Assembly: GCA_005888425.1 (NCBI GenBank)
Contig: VAZF01000007.1
Coordinates: 1 to 9,594 of the forward strand
Direction: 5' to 3'
Length of the DNA: 9,594 nucleotides
Source of the DNA: Alphaproteobacteria bacterium
GTDB taxonomy: Bacteria > Pseudomonadota > Alphaproteobacteria > ATCC43930 > CGMCC-115725
Position 1 is the first letter of the stretch. Each line of letters begins with the position of its first letter. A program made the position numbers and the translations under genes. Under the pieces are notes generated by a model. It searched no databases. It saw nothing but the letters and a program-made list of their open reading frames with translations, and was not told the origin of the DNA. Of the stretch, positions 1 to 7,605 are shown in pieces.

Positions 1-2
1 AA

Positions 3-38
3 CAGATCGCCGCCGCGGGGATTGACGGAGCCGCTTAG
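3..38 (+). CDS. C-terminal tail of an upstream gene (partial, unidentified)
   Basis: A reading frame open from the left edge ends in TAG at 36-38. Its last residues read QIAAAGIDGAA. Only eleven codons are visible, so no family can be assigned. The stop codon directly abuts the ATG of the next gene (TAG-ATG, zero spacing), and the GGAG at 27-30 that probably serves that ATG lies inside this frame. That arrangement is typical of translationally coupled genes, which is the main reason to treat the frame as real. It could equally be chance open sequence, since GC-rich DNA has few stops. Confidence 0.35.
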   Translation, partial: QIAAAGIDGAA

Positions 39-1337
39 ATGTGGACCGCGACGATCATCTTCGTGCTGACCTATGTGCTGGTCATCACGGACCGCATCAA
101 CCGCTCGATCATCGCGATGCTCGGAGCGGGCGCGATGGTCGTCTCGGGCGTCCTAAGCCAGGACGAAGCGATCCGGGGCATCGATTTCAACACGATTGCC
201 CTCTTGACCGGGATGATGGTGCTGGTCGCGATCGCGCGGCGCTGCGGCATGTTCGAATACGTTGCCGTGTGGTCGGCCAAAAAGGGGCGCGCCCAGCCCT
301 GGGCGATGCTGGCGATGCTGTCGCTGGTGACCGCCGTTGTTTCGGCCTTTCTCGACAATGTCACGACGGTGTTGTTGATCGCGCCGGTAACACTGTCCGT
401 CACCCGCTTGCTCGAAGCGCCGCCCTACCCGTTCCTCTTCGCCGAAGTGTTCGCCTCGAACATCGGCGGCACGGCAACCCTAATCGGCGATCCGCCCAAC
501 ATCATCATCGGCTCGGCGGCGCATCTCAGCTTTAACGATTTTGTCGTCGCCCTGACGCCGGTCATCATTGTCGTCATGGCGGCGCAATTGATCGCCACGC
601 ATCTGATCTGGGGGCGCGACATGCGGGCGACCCCGGAAGCGCGGGCGCGGGTCATGGCGCTCGATGAGCGCGGCATGATCACCGACCTGCCGCTGATGCG
701 CACCTCGCTCTTCGTCATTGGCGGCGTCATCGCCGCTTTCGTCGCGGCTGGGCCCCTCGGACTGCAGCCCGGCACGATCGCGCTGTTCGGCGCGGCGGTC
801 CTGATGCTCTTCCACAATTTCGAGCACCACCGCGAGAAGGAAAAGCAGACGCTCAGGGTGACCGAGACCTTTGCCGAGGTCGATTGGATCACGATCTTCT
901 TTTTTCTCGGCCTGTTCGTCATCGTGCACGGCGTCGATGCCGCCGGCCTCTTGAGCCTTGCGGCGCAGCAGCTGATCGCCCTGACCGGACACGATCCGAC
1001 CGCGACCGCCATGGCGATCCTCTGGGGATCGGCCATCCTCTCGGCGATCGTCGACAACATCCCGTTTGTCGCCGCGATGATCCCGCTGATCCGAGAGCTG
1101 GCGCCGCATCTCGGCGGCCCCGAGGAGCTGATGCCGCTGTGGTGGGCCCTCTCATTGGGTGCCTGCCTCGGCGGAAACGGTACGCTGATCGGCGCCTCGG
1201 CCAATCTGACCGTCGCCGGGATCGCCGAACGCAACGGCGTCCCGTTCGGGTTTCTGACTTATACGAAGCACGCCTTCGGCCTGATGCTGATCAGCGTCGG
1301 CATCAGCACCCTTTACCTTTGGTGGCGCTATCTCTAG
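39..1337 (+). CDS. ArsB/NhaD/SLC13-type ion-transporter superfamily permease
   Basis: A 432-residue polytopic inner-membrane protein. Seen directly: about ten to twelve hydrophobic segments and the two related signature loops of this superfamily, SNIGGTATLIGDPPN (140-154) in the first half and LGGNGTLIGASAN (377-389) in the second. Each is preceded by a matching DN element, DNVTTVLL (106-113) and DNIPFVAAM (339-347). The inverted internal duplication with its helix-break loops matches the ArsB, NhaD and human P-protein (OCA2) branch. Family members move anions such as arsenite, or exchange Na+/H+; the substrate here cannot be read from sequence, and no arsR or arsC is visible. A short charged loop (about 194-220) and a charged stretch (about 261-282) are probably cytoplasmic. 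The ATG abuts the preceding TAG, with GGAG 8 bases upstream. A TRAP receptor gene follows 61 bases downstream on the same strand. Confidence 0.88.
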   Translation: MWTATIIFVLTYVLVITDRINRSIIAMLGAGAMVVSGVLSQDEAIRGIDFNTIALLTGMMVLVAIARRCGMFEYVAVWSAKKGRAQPWAMLAMLSLVTAVVSAFLDNVTTVLLIAPVTLSVTRLLEAPPYPFLFAEVFASNIGGTATLIGDPPNIIIGSAAHLSFNDFVVALTPVIIVVMAAQLIATHLIWGRDMRATPEARARVMALDERGMITDLPLMRTSLFVIGGVIAAFVAAGPLGLQPGTIALFGAAVLMLFHNFEHHREKEKQTLRVTETFAEVDWITIFFFLGLFVIVHGVDAAGLLSLAAQQLIALTGHDPTATAMAILWGSAILSAIVDNIPFVAAMIPLIRELAPHLGGPEELMPLWWALSLGACLGGNGTLIGASANLTVAGIAERNGVPFGFLTYTKHAFGLMLISVGISTLYLWWRYL

Positions 1338-1348
1338 ACCGCATCGGT

Positions 1349-1354
1349 TATAAA
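1349..1354 (+). promoter_or_regulatory. possible -10 hexamer (TATAAA) before the TRAP receptor gene
   Basis: TATAAA stands out in an AT-rich pocket (1348-1356) of the 61-base gap between the permease and the TRAP receptor. A start just downstream would leave a leader of roughly 35-40 bases. No acceptable -35 hexamer lies 16-18 bases upstream, so this is only a candidate. The receptor gene could instead be read from the permease promoter. Confidence 0.22.
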
Positions 1355-1398
1355 TTGGGCAACCGGCGGCGCTGGCCGGACACCGAGGGAGGATCGCG

Positions 1399-2487
1399 AT
1401 GCGGCGGCGGAGCTTGCTTGCAGGCGGGGGTGTCGGGCTGGTCGGGGCGGCCCTGGCGGCACCGGCGATCGCGCAATCCCAGCCCGAGATCAAATGGCGC
1501 ATGGCGACGAGCTGGCCGAAAAGCCTCGACACGATCTACGGCGGCGCCGAATACCTCGCCAAGCGGGTCGCCGAGATGACCGACAACAAGTTCCAGATCC
1601 GCGCCTTTGCCGGCGGCGAGATCGTCCCGGCGCTTCAGGTACTCGACGCGGTCCAGAACAACACGGTCGAAATGGGTCACACGGCCAGCTATTACTTCGT
1701 CGGCAAGGATCCGACCTTCGGCATCGACTGTACGATCCCGTTCGGTATGAATGCGCGTCAGCAGAACGCCTGGATGACGCACGGCGGCGGGCTCGATCTG
1801 CTGCGCAATTTCTTCAAGGACTACAACGTCTACAACGTGCCGGCGGGCGACACCGGGGCCCAGATGGGCGGCTGGTGGCGGAAGGAGATCAAGACCGTCG
1901 ACGACCTCAAGGGCATCAAGTTCCGCATCGGTAGCGGAACCGCGGGGGCGATCTTGGCGAAGCTCGGCGTCGTGCCGCAAACGATCCCGGGCGGCGACAT
2001 ATACCCTGCGCTCGAAAAGGGCACGATCGATGCCGCGGAATGGGTCGGTCCTTATGACGACGAGAAGCTCGGCTTCTACAAGGTCGCCAAATACTACTAC
2101 ACGCCCGGCTGGTGGGAGGGCCAGGCGCAGCTATCGGCCTATATCAACCTTGGGGAGTGGCAGAAGCTGCCAAAGAGCTATCAGGCGATCTTGACCGCAG
2201 CCTGCGCCGACGCCGAAGGGTGGATGATCGGCAAATACGATACCGATAACGTCGCCGCGATGCGCCGCCTGATCGCCGGCGGCGCGCAACTGCGGTCATT
2301 CTCCAAAGAGATCCTCGACGCCTGCTACAAGGCGACCCAGGAGGTCTATGCCGAGTACTCCGCGAACAACCCGAAATGGAAGGCAATCTACGAGCCCTGG
2401 AGAAAATTCCTGGATGACGAGCACCAGTGGTTTCGGGTGGTGGAACAGCCTTTCGACAACTACATGCTGTCGGTGAAAAAGGCCTAG
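1399..2487 (+). CDS. TRAP transporter solute receptor, TakP-like (2-oxoacid/lactate type)
   Basis: A 362-residue periplasmic DctP-family receptor. The leader MRRRSLLAGG is twin-arginine-like, with a hydrophobic stretch and an APAIAQ cleavage region near residue 26. The body closely follows Rhodobacter sphaeroides TakP as I recall it: KSLDTIYGGAE (41-51), GKDPTF (102-107), GDTGAQMGGWWR (150-161), GGDIYPALEKGTID (198-211), EWVGPYDDEKLGF (214-226) and YYYTPGWWEG (232-241). TakP binds 2-oxoacids through a cation held by a glutamine and an adjacent Glu-Trp pair; Q155 and E214-W215 occupy those places, and R176 is the likely carboxylate-binding arginine. A monocarboxylate such as pyruvate, another 2-oxoacid or lactate is therefore the expected ligand. 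The SD GAGGGAGGA (1385-1393) sits five bases before the ATG. The DctQ and DctM membrane subunits are absent here, so the gene is an orphan within this window. Confidence 0.92.
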   Translation: MRRRSLLAGGGVGLVGAALAAPAIAQSQPEIKWRMATSWPKSLDTIYGGAEYLAKRVAEMTDNKFQIRAFAGGEIVPALQVLDAVQNNTVEMGHTASYYFVGKDPTFGIDCTIPFGMNARQQNAWMTHGGGLDLLRNFFKDYNVYNVPAGDTGAQMGGWWRKEIKTVDDLKGIKFRIGSGTAGAILAKLGVVPQTIPGGDIYPALEKGTIDAAEWVGPYDDEKLGFYKVAKYYYTPGWWEGQAQLSAYINLGEWQKLPKSYQAILTAACADAEGWMIGKYDTDNVAAMRRLIAGGAQLRSFSKEILDACYKATQEVYAEYSANNPKWKAIYEPWRKFLDDEHQWFRVVEQPFDNYMLSVKKA

Positions 2488-2585
2488 AACACTCTCTGGT
2501 CGTTCGTCCGCAAGGAGCAGCCCACGCCAGGATTGCCCGGGCGCGGCGGTTTTGCTAAGGCGCGCCTCGCCTTCAAGGAGCGGGC

Positions 2586-3548
2586 ATGAATCACCGGGTG
2601 GCGATCCTCGGCGGGCCGGGGTTTATCGGGCGCTATATCGTCAAGCGGCTGGCCGAGCGCGGCGACGTGCTGGCGGTCGGCGGCCGCCACGCCGCCGCGG
2701 CCAAGTTCCTCAAGCTGAAGGGCGATGTCGGGCAGGTCGGGCTGCTCAATATCGCGGTCGAAGACGAGCGATTGCTGCCCGCCTTCCTCGCCGGCAACGA
2801 CACGGTCATCAATTGCGTCGGGATTCTGCGCGAGAGCGGCTCGCAGCGCTTCGACCGGCTGCACCATACCGCGCCGGCGCGGCTCGCCCGTTTGGCGCGT
2901 GAGGCGGGAGCGGAGCGCTTTATCCATTTCTCGGCAATCGGCGCCGATCCGCGCGCCACGTCGGCCTATGCCCGCAGCAAAGCGGCCGGCGAGCAGGCGG
3001 TCCGCGACGCTTTTCCGACAGCGACGATCCTGCGGCCCTCGATCGTGTTTGGCCCGGAGGATCAGTTCTTCAACCGCTTTGCAGGGCTGGCAATGGTCTC
3101 ACCGGCATTGCCGCTGATCGGCGGCGGCTTGAGCCGGTTTCAGCCGGTCTATGTCGGCGATGTCGCGGACGCAGCGGTGCGCTGCCTCGACGATCCCGCC
3201 AGCGCCGGCCGCACCTACGAGCTGGGCGGCCCCAAGGTTTATACCTTGCGCGCGCTGATGGAGCTCTTGCTCGAGGAGCTTCGCCGAAAGCGCCTCCTGA
3301 TCGACGTCCCGTTCGGCATTGCCTCGCTGCAGGCGCGGCTCATGGCGATTCTGCCGAACCCGCCGCTGACCGCCGACCAGGTCGAGATGTTAAAGCGTGA
3401 TAATATCGTCTCCTCGGGCGCGCTGACGCTCGCGACCCTCGGCATCGCGCCGACCACGGTCGAGGCCATTCTGCCGACTTATCTCGACCGTTTCCGCCGT
3501 GGCGGCTGGTACGAGCGCCAGCGCATGCCGATGACCCGTGCGGATTAG
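2586..3548 (+). CDS. complex I NDUFA9-family atypical SDR (NAD(P)-binding)
   Basis: A 320-residue single-domain Rossmann protein of the atypical short-chain dehydrogenase group. Seen: the N-terminal dinucleotide loop GGPGFIG (9-15), an NCVGILRE segment (76-83) after the fourth strand, a Ser-Ala-Ile motif (116-118), the Y128-xxx-K132 pair, ILRPSIVFGPED (148-159) and the substrate-lobe stretch FQPVYVGDVADA (185-196). This pattern is typical of proteins annotated as complex I NDUFA9 subunit family, related to the 39-kDa accessory subunit that binds NADPH at the edge of respiratory complex I. Whether the bacterial versions join complex I or act separately is not shown here; no nuo genes are present. 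The SD AAGGAG (2575-2580) lies five bases before the ATG. A UDP-sugar epimerase role is less likely given the shortened C-terminal lobe. Confidence 0.87.
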   Translation: MNHRVAILGGPGFIGRYIVKRLAERGDVLAVGGRHAAAAKFLKLKGDVGQVGLLNIAVEDERLLPAFLAGNDTVINCVGILRESGSQRFDRLHHTAPARLARLAREAGAERFIHFSAIGADPRATSAYARSKAAGEQAVRDAFPTATILRPSIVFGPEDQFFNRFAGLAMVSPALPLIGGGLSRFQPVYVGDVADAAVRCLDDPASAGRTYELGGPKVYTLRALMELLLEELRRKRLLIDVPFGIASLQARLMAILPNPPLTADQVEMLKRDNIVSSGALTLATLGIAPTTVEAILPTYLDRFRRGGWYERQRMPMTRAD

Positions 3549-3604
3549 CCACTGTCGCCGCAGCGCGGGTTTGGATAAGTTCTGGGCGAGTGGGGTTCTC
3601 ATCG

Positions 3605-4159
3605 ATGAAAGCATTTTTGCGCGGGCTCTTTGGGCTGATCGCGGCCCTGGCATTGGGAGGCACGGCCATGGCAGCGGATCTCGAAAACACCCTTTACTTC
3701 GACGTGCCGGCCGGCCGCGTCGTCATCGAAATGCGCCCCGATCTGGCGCCGGAGCATGTCGCGCAGATCAAGGCGCTGGCGCGGCGTGGCTTCTACGACG
3801 GTGTGCCCTTCCACCGCGTCATCGACGGCTTTATGGCGCAGACGGGTGACCCGACCGGCACCGGCGCGGGCGGCTCCGGCCACAAGCTGAAGGCCGAGTT
3901 CTCGAATGAAAAGCATGTGCGCGGCATCCTGTCGATGGCGCGCGCCAGCGATCCGAACAGCGCCGACAGTCAGTTCTTTATTATGTTCGGGCCGGCGCCC
4001 TCGCTCGACGGCCAGTACACGATCTGGGGCAAGGTGAGCTCGGGCATGGAGTACATCGATCAGATCAAAAAGGGCGACCCGGCCCGCAACGGCAGCGTCA
4101 CAAACCCGGACAAGATCGTGAAGATGCAGGTCGCCGCCGATGCCGAGAAGGCGAAATAA
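3605..4159 (+). CDS. periplasmic peptidyl-prolyl cis-trans isomerase (cyclophilin)
   Basis: A 184-residue cyclophilin-type prolyl isomerase with an export signal. From ATG 3605 the protein opens MKAFLRGLFGLIAALALGG and has a TAMA-AD signal-peptidase-I site near residue 23, which places it in the periplasm. The core motifs are present: FYDGVPFHRVIDGFMAQTGD (63-82) with catalytic R71 and Q79, the GTGAGGSG loop (85-92), GILSMARA (107-114), SQFFIMF (122-128) and LDGQYTIWGKV (134-144). The tryptophan in that last motif lies where cyclophilins carry Trp or Phe, the position linked to cyclosporin binding. A GTG at 3590 in the same frame would add five residues ahead of the leader; ATG 3605 gives the cleaner signal peptide and was preferred. 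The gap to the NDUFA9-type gene is only 56 bases, so the two may be co-transcribed. Likely role: folding of envelope proteins. Confidence 0.93.
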   Translation: MKAFLRGLFGLIAALALGGTAMAADLENTLYFDVPAGRVVIEMRPDLAPEHVAQIKALARRGFYDGVPFHRVIDGFMAQTGDPTGTGAGGSGHKLKAEFSNEKHVRGILSMARASDPNSADSQFFIMFGPAPSLDGQYTIWGKVSSGMEYIDQIKKGDPARNGSVTNPDKIVKMQVAADAEKAK

Positions 4160-4253
4160 GCGGCGGCTCGGCCATCTTTCTTCGCGGTAATCTTATGTTG
4201 ATCGATTCCGGGCTTTCTTCCCCCGAGATGACACCCGGGAGGGGGGCCTGGGA

Positions 4254-5630
4254 ATGACGGTATCCGAGCAGAGCCGCGTCGCCGAAACCGCCGGAAAGCC
4301 GGACCGCGCCGCATCAAGGCGATGGTCCGTGCGGGGCTGGGCCGATGCGCTCCGGGTTTATCGCCAGCCGCGGCTCATCGCGATCCTGTTCATGGGTTTT
4401 TCGAGCGGGCTGCCGCTGGCGCTGACCTTTGGCACCTTGTCCTACTGGCTTGCCGAGATCGGCGTATCGTTGACCGCGATCGGTCTGTTCGGCTTGGTGC
4501 GGACCTCTTATAGCCTCAAATTTATGTGGTCGCCGCTGATCGACCGGATGCCGATCCCGTTTCTGACCGCGCGGCTCGGGCGGCGGCGCAGCTGGGCGCT
4601 CGTGATCCAGTTCCTACTGGCCTTGGCGATCCTGGCGCTCGGGATGACCGATCCGCGCGTCGATGCCGTCGCAACGGCGCTCGCGGCGGTGGTGGTCGCG
4701 TTCCTGTCGGCGAGTCAGGACATCGTCATCGACGCCTATCGCATCGAATTGTTGCGCCCCGACGAGCAAGGCGCTGGCGCCGCGGCAACGCAATGGGGCT
4801 ACCGCTTTGGCTTGTTGGCCTCGGGCGCGGGCGCGCTTTATGCCGCGAGCTATGGCGGATGGACCTTCGCCTACGCCTTGATGGCGGCGTTGATGCTGGT
4901 CGGCATGGTGACCGTGTGCCTGACCCCGGAGCCGGGCGGCATTCGTCCGCCGGAGGCATTGCCGGGGCCGACGGCGTGGGCGCGCATCCAGGCATGGCTC
5001 GGCCGCGCCGTCGTCTCGCCATTCTATGAGATGTACGAACGCGCCGGCGGCCTGCAGCTGGCCGCGATCGCGGTCTTTATCGTGCTGTTCAAGTTCGGCG
5101 ACGCGCTGGCCGCCTCAATGTCGAACCCGCTCTATGTCGCGCTCGAATTCACCAAGGTGGAGGTCGCGACGATCTCGAAGGTCTATGGGGTCATCGCGAC
5201 GCTCGTTGGGGTCGCGGCCGGCGGTTTGCTGGCGGCGCGGATCGGCGTGTTTCGCGCGCTGCTGATCGGCGGCGGGCTGCAGGCCTTGTCGAATCTGATG
5301 TACGCGGTGCAGTTCTGGGCCGGTCATGACGTTGCGGTATTGACCGTCACGATCGCCGCCGAGAATGTGACGGGCGGCATGGCCTCTGCGGCGTTTGTCG
5401 CCTATCTGTCGAATTTGTGCAGCCGCGAGTTTACGGCGACGCAATATGCGCTGCTGTCGTCGCTGGCGACGGTCGGGCTCAACGTGCTGGCGGCGTCCGG
5501 CGGCGCCTTGGCCGAGGCGCTGGGGTGGATACCGTTCTTTGTCGTTTGCACGCTGTTCTGCGCGCCGGCGCTGCTGTTGCTTCTCTGGCTGATGCGGCGG
5601 CCGATCGGAGTTCCGGTGGCTCCGGCATAA
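4254..5630 (+). CDS. AmpG-like muropeptide permease (MFS)
   Basis: A 458-residue major-facilitator protein with a hydrophilic N-terminal tail of about 35 residues. AmpG imports N-acetylglucosaminyl-1,6-anhydro-muropeptides from the periplasm for cell-wall recycling, driven by the proton gradient. Signatures seen: MGFSSGLPLALTFGTLSYWL (47-66), IGLFGLV (76-82), LKFMWSPLIDR (88-98) followed by the LGRRRSW loop (108-114), SQDIVIDAYRIELL (154-167), FKFGDALA (279-286) and ATQYALLSSL (395-404). The acidic residues in the SQDIVIDAYR segment are characteristic of the family. E. coli AmpG is slightly longer, about 490 residues. A purine-rich SD, GGGAGGGGGG (4237-4246), lies seven bases before the ATG. 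No ampD, nagZ or beta-lactamase gene is nearby, so recycling is inferred from the protein alone. Its stop faces the stop of the minus-strand glycosyltransferase across 23 bases. Confidence 0.86.
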   Translation: MTVSEQSRVAETAGKPDRAASRRWSVRGWADALRVYRQPRLIAILFMGFSSGLPLALTFGTLSYWLAEIGVSLTAIGLFGLVRTSYSLKFMWSPLIDRMPIPFLTARLGRRRSWALVIQFLLALAILALGMTDPRVDAVATALAAVVVAFLSASQDIVIDAYRIELLRPDEQGAGAAATQWGYRFGLLASGAGALYAASYGGWTFAYALMAALMLVGMVTVCLTPEPGGIRPPEALPGPTAWARIQAWLGRAVVSPFYEMYERAGGLQLAAIAVFIVLFKFGDALAASMSNPLYVALEFTKVEVATISKVYGVIATLVGVAAGGLLAARIGVFRALLIGGGLQALSNLMYAVQFWAGHDVAVLTVTIAAENVTGGMASAAFVAYLSNLCSREFTATQYALLSSLATVGLNVLAASGGALAEALGWIPFFVVCTLFCAPALLLLLWLMRRPIGVPVAPA

Positions 5631-5653
5631 GACCCGCCGCCGCGCCCGCTTCG

Positions 5654-6763
5654 TTAGGCCCCTCCGACCGCTGAGATCGCCGGCATCACGTGCCGTAGCG
5701 ACAGAGCGCGAAGGCGCCTCTCGATCGTGTGGCGCTCTCGCGGGTGGGTGGCGAAGGCGAGGCGGTGTCCGATCCAGGCGCTGATATCGCCGTCTCGATG
5801 TTCAGCAAAGACCCTCGGGTCCCAGAACGGCGCGATGTCGATGCCGAGCGCCCGCAAGCTCGAAATGCATCGGCGCTCGTCGAGCACGCTGATCCCGGCC
5901 GGCTCCTGACGGTGCCCGGAGGGCAGCAATCCGTAGATAAACCCGCGCGCCGCACGAATATGCCTGAGGCGGCGCACGCGCGGCCGGAGCGCGACGGCAG
6001 TCATACGCGCCCAGGGTCGGCGCGCCAGAATAACGATCTCCGCATCGACGCGCCCCAGCAACTGCAATGCATGCAGAGCCGAGCCTTCGGAGAAGATCAA
6101 GCAGCGCGCACGCCTGTACAGCCTCAACTGGGTGTGCAGATCGGCGCTCTCGGGGTGAAACACCGTGACTCCGGCGGCGGCCAGCGCGTCGTCAAGATAG
6201 GCTTCGCCTGCGGTGATCGCATCCATGAGCCGCAAATGGGGCCGACTCGGTCCGCTGCCGAAGCGCCTTTCAGCCTGCGGCAGCACCAACAATCGCCCGA
6301 ACCGCATCGGCTTGCGCACGAGCAGAACCCGGCTGCGATCGATCGCGAGATGATCGATGATTTGCCAGAAAAACGGCGGCGCTTCGCCGTTTGGGTCGTC
6401 CCAGATGCTGAAGACGAGCGGCGTTGTCTCATCAAGCAAGCTCGATGCCGCGATGCGCATCCCGAAATCGGCGACCATATGGCCGAAATGATAGCTGATC
6501 GGCCCGCACCAGATGCCTCGATCCACGATATCGACCGGTCCGTCGCAAGGGTGCGGATGGGAATCGACCGGCTTCGGGATGCGGTACCAGCAATGCCGTG
6601 CATAAACCTGCGTCCCGAAATGCGGCCATTTCGGACCGCCGCGGAAGAACGCGCCCGCGGGATGACGCAACATCTCCTGCGTCGGATGGACGACGATGTC
6701 CGCGAACGTCTTCACCTGGTCCTGGAGAAAGGAGAATGCGCCACCCGGCACGGAGCCTCTCAA
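5654..6763 (-). CDS. glycosyltransferase family 61 (DUF563-type) protein
   Basis: A 369-residue cytosolic protein with no signal peptide or obvious membrane segment. Family-like segments seen: YHFGHMVADFGMRI (91-104), matching the 'GHF..D' element of GT61 enzymes; the C-terminal nucleotide-sugar-domain pattern VTVFHPESADLHTQLRLYRR (199-218); and ARCLIFSEGSALHALQLLG (219-237), which parallels the usual 'A..I.G.HGAGL.N..F' motif with SEGSALHAL in its place. Such enzymes transfer sugars such as xylose or GlcNAc; bacterial members usually sit in surface-polysaccharide loci, but no polysaccharide genes are visible here. The start is probably the TTG at 6763. An in-frame TGA lies about 40 bases further upstream with no ATG or GTG between, and a GGGAG (complement of 6771-6775) precedes the TTG by seven bases. 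The next in-frame alternative is GTG at residue 5. Family assignment is good; donor and acceptor are unknown. Confidence 0.75.
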   Translation of the reverse strand: MRGSVPGGAFSFLQDQVKTFADIVVHPTQEMLRHPAGAFFRGGPKWPHFGTQVYARHCWYRIPKPVDSHPHPCDGPVDIVDRGIWCGPISYHFGHMVADFGMRIAASSLLDETTPLVFSIWDDPNGEAPPFFWQIIDHLAIDRSRVLLVRKPMRFGRLLVLPQAERRFGSGPSRPHLRLMDAITAGEAYLDDALAAAGVTVFHPESADLHTQLRLYRRARCLIFSEGSALHALQLLGRVDAEIVILARRPWARMTAVALRPRVRRLRHIRAARGFIYGLLPSGHRQEPAGISVLDERRCISSLRALGIDIAPFWDPRVFAEHRDGDISAWIGHRLAFATHPRERHTIERRLRALSLRHVMPAISAVGGA

Positions 6764-6770
6764 CAGCCGA

Positions 6771-6775
6771 CTCCC
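6771..6775 (-). promoter_or_regulatory. Shine-Dalgarno GGGAG supporting a TTG start
   Basis: On the minus strand GGGAG lies seven bases before the TTG at 6763-6761. It decides the start of the GT61-type gene, because the only nearby ATG (around 6800) is in another frame and overlaps the in-frame TGA. Confidence 0.45.
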
Positions 6776-6858
6776 GACGACACGATCGCCAGAAACTGCT
6801 CATATGTCCGGGAAAAAGGGAAGCTGGCCTAAAGAAATGCGGACACCGGAGGGCAGTT

Positions 6859-7605
6859 TCAACCGTAGGACCAGAGCCGGCTGCGGTGGCGATTGAGCCA
6901 GGCGCGCGGTCCATCGTGATCCGGCGTCAGGCTCTGCACCAGTCGCCAGAAGCGCGGCCCGTGATTCATCTCCGCGAGATGCGCGACCTCGTGCGCCACG
7001 ACATAATCGAGGACGCTTTCGGGCGCCAAGATGAGCCGCCAGCTGAACGAAAGACACCCATTCGCCGAGCAGCTGCCCCACCGGCTCGTCGTGTCGCGCA
7101 CGGTAACCCGGGTGATCGGCCGGCCGATCCGCGCCGCCAGCAGGCGCGCCCGGCGCGTCATCTCCTGGCGCGCCACGCCGATCAGATAGTCGCGGACCCG
7201 CCGGCTGAGATGAGCGGGGTCGCCTCGGACCCGGATCTCGCCGTCCACGCGCGTGACCGGCGGCGCCTGCGGGTCACTCTCCCGCCGGATGCGGTGCGGC
7301 GTCCCGAGCACCGGCACGATCGCGCCTTCAACAAACGGCACGGGGCGCGGCAACGCCGCGAGCCGGGTCGCAATCCAGACTCGCTGCGCCCGCAGAAAAC
7401 GCAATCCGCTTTCGGCGGAGACGCCTCGCGGCAGCACCAGCTCGACCGCACGGTCGGCCGCATCGACCCTGAGCAGCAGGCGGCGCGCCCGCGGATTGAC
7501 CCGAATCAGCAGGGGCGCGCCGAGGTCGAGCGCGATGGCCCGCCGGCGGACATCCTCGACGGCAGCGGCTGAATTCCTGGCGCTTTGACGCTGCGTCACA
7601 AACAC
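6859..7605 (-). CDS. YgjP/DUF45-family zinc metallopeptidase
   Basis: A protein of about 248 residues from the YgjP-like metallopeptidase family, often annotated as M48-family. The gluzincin-like active site is HEVAHLAEMNHGPRFW (205-220): H205, E206 and H209 form HExxH, and H215 is the expected third zinc ligand. It is preceded by the family hallmark RWGSCSANGCLSFSWRLILA (175-194). The N-terminal half has the basic RVNPRARRLLLRV segment (35-47) and VLPRG (57-61) that open these proteins. There is no signal peptide, so it should be cytosolic; physiological substrates of the family are poorly known. Two GTG codons are possible starts: the one at 7605 has AAGGA 10 bases upstream, while GTG 7599, two codons in, has GGGGGA at 8 bases. 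Its stop lies 95 bases before the GT61 start on the same strand, so the two may share a transcript. The promoter region is shared divergently with ugpB. Confidence 0.88.
   Translation of the reverse strand: MFVTQRQSARNSAAAVEDVRRRAIALDLGAPLLIRVNPRARRLLLRVDAADRAVELVLPRGVSAESGLRFLRAQRVWIATRLAALPRPVPFVEGAIVPVLGTPHRIRRESDPQAPPVTRVDGEIRVRGDPAHLSRRVRDYLIGVARQEMTRRARLLAARIGRPITRVTVRDTTSRWGSCSANGCLSFSWRLILAPESVLDYVVAHEVAHLAEMNHGPRFWRLVQSLTPDHDGPRAWLNRHRSRLWSYG

Noticed and set aside
425..1234. 269-codon minus-strand open frame inside the permease gene
   Set aside because: It is a shadow of the plus-strand permease, which carries both superfamily signature loops and regular membrane segments.
5631..5653. 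Bidirectional terminator between the convergent AmpG-like and GT61-type genes
   Set aside because: The 23-base gap is C-rich with no clear inverted repeat or T-run.
5729..6832. 367-codon plus-strand open frame opposite the GT61-type gene
   Set aside because: The translation is rich in Arg, Pro, Asp and Gln with no hydrophobic core pattern or recognisable motif, as expected for an antisense frame in GC-rich DNA. The minus-strand frame has coherent family segments.
6432..6914. Possible frameshift or alternative N-terminus of the GT61 gene, using an ATG near 6800 (MSSFWRSCRRES...)
   Set aside because: This frame quickly becomes Arg-rich and unlike GT61 and overlaps the coherent frame for over 300 bases. 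The real frame has its own SD and TTG start, so a frameshift is not required.
6598..7572. 324-codon plus-strand open frame opposite the metallopeptidase
   Set aside because: Low-complexity, basic antisense translation. The opposite strand carries an intact HExxH zinc peptidase with its family motif.
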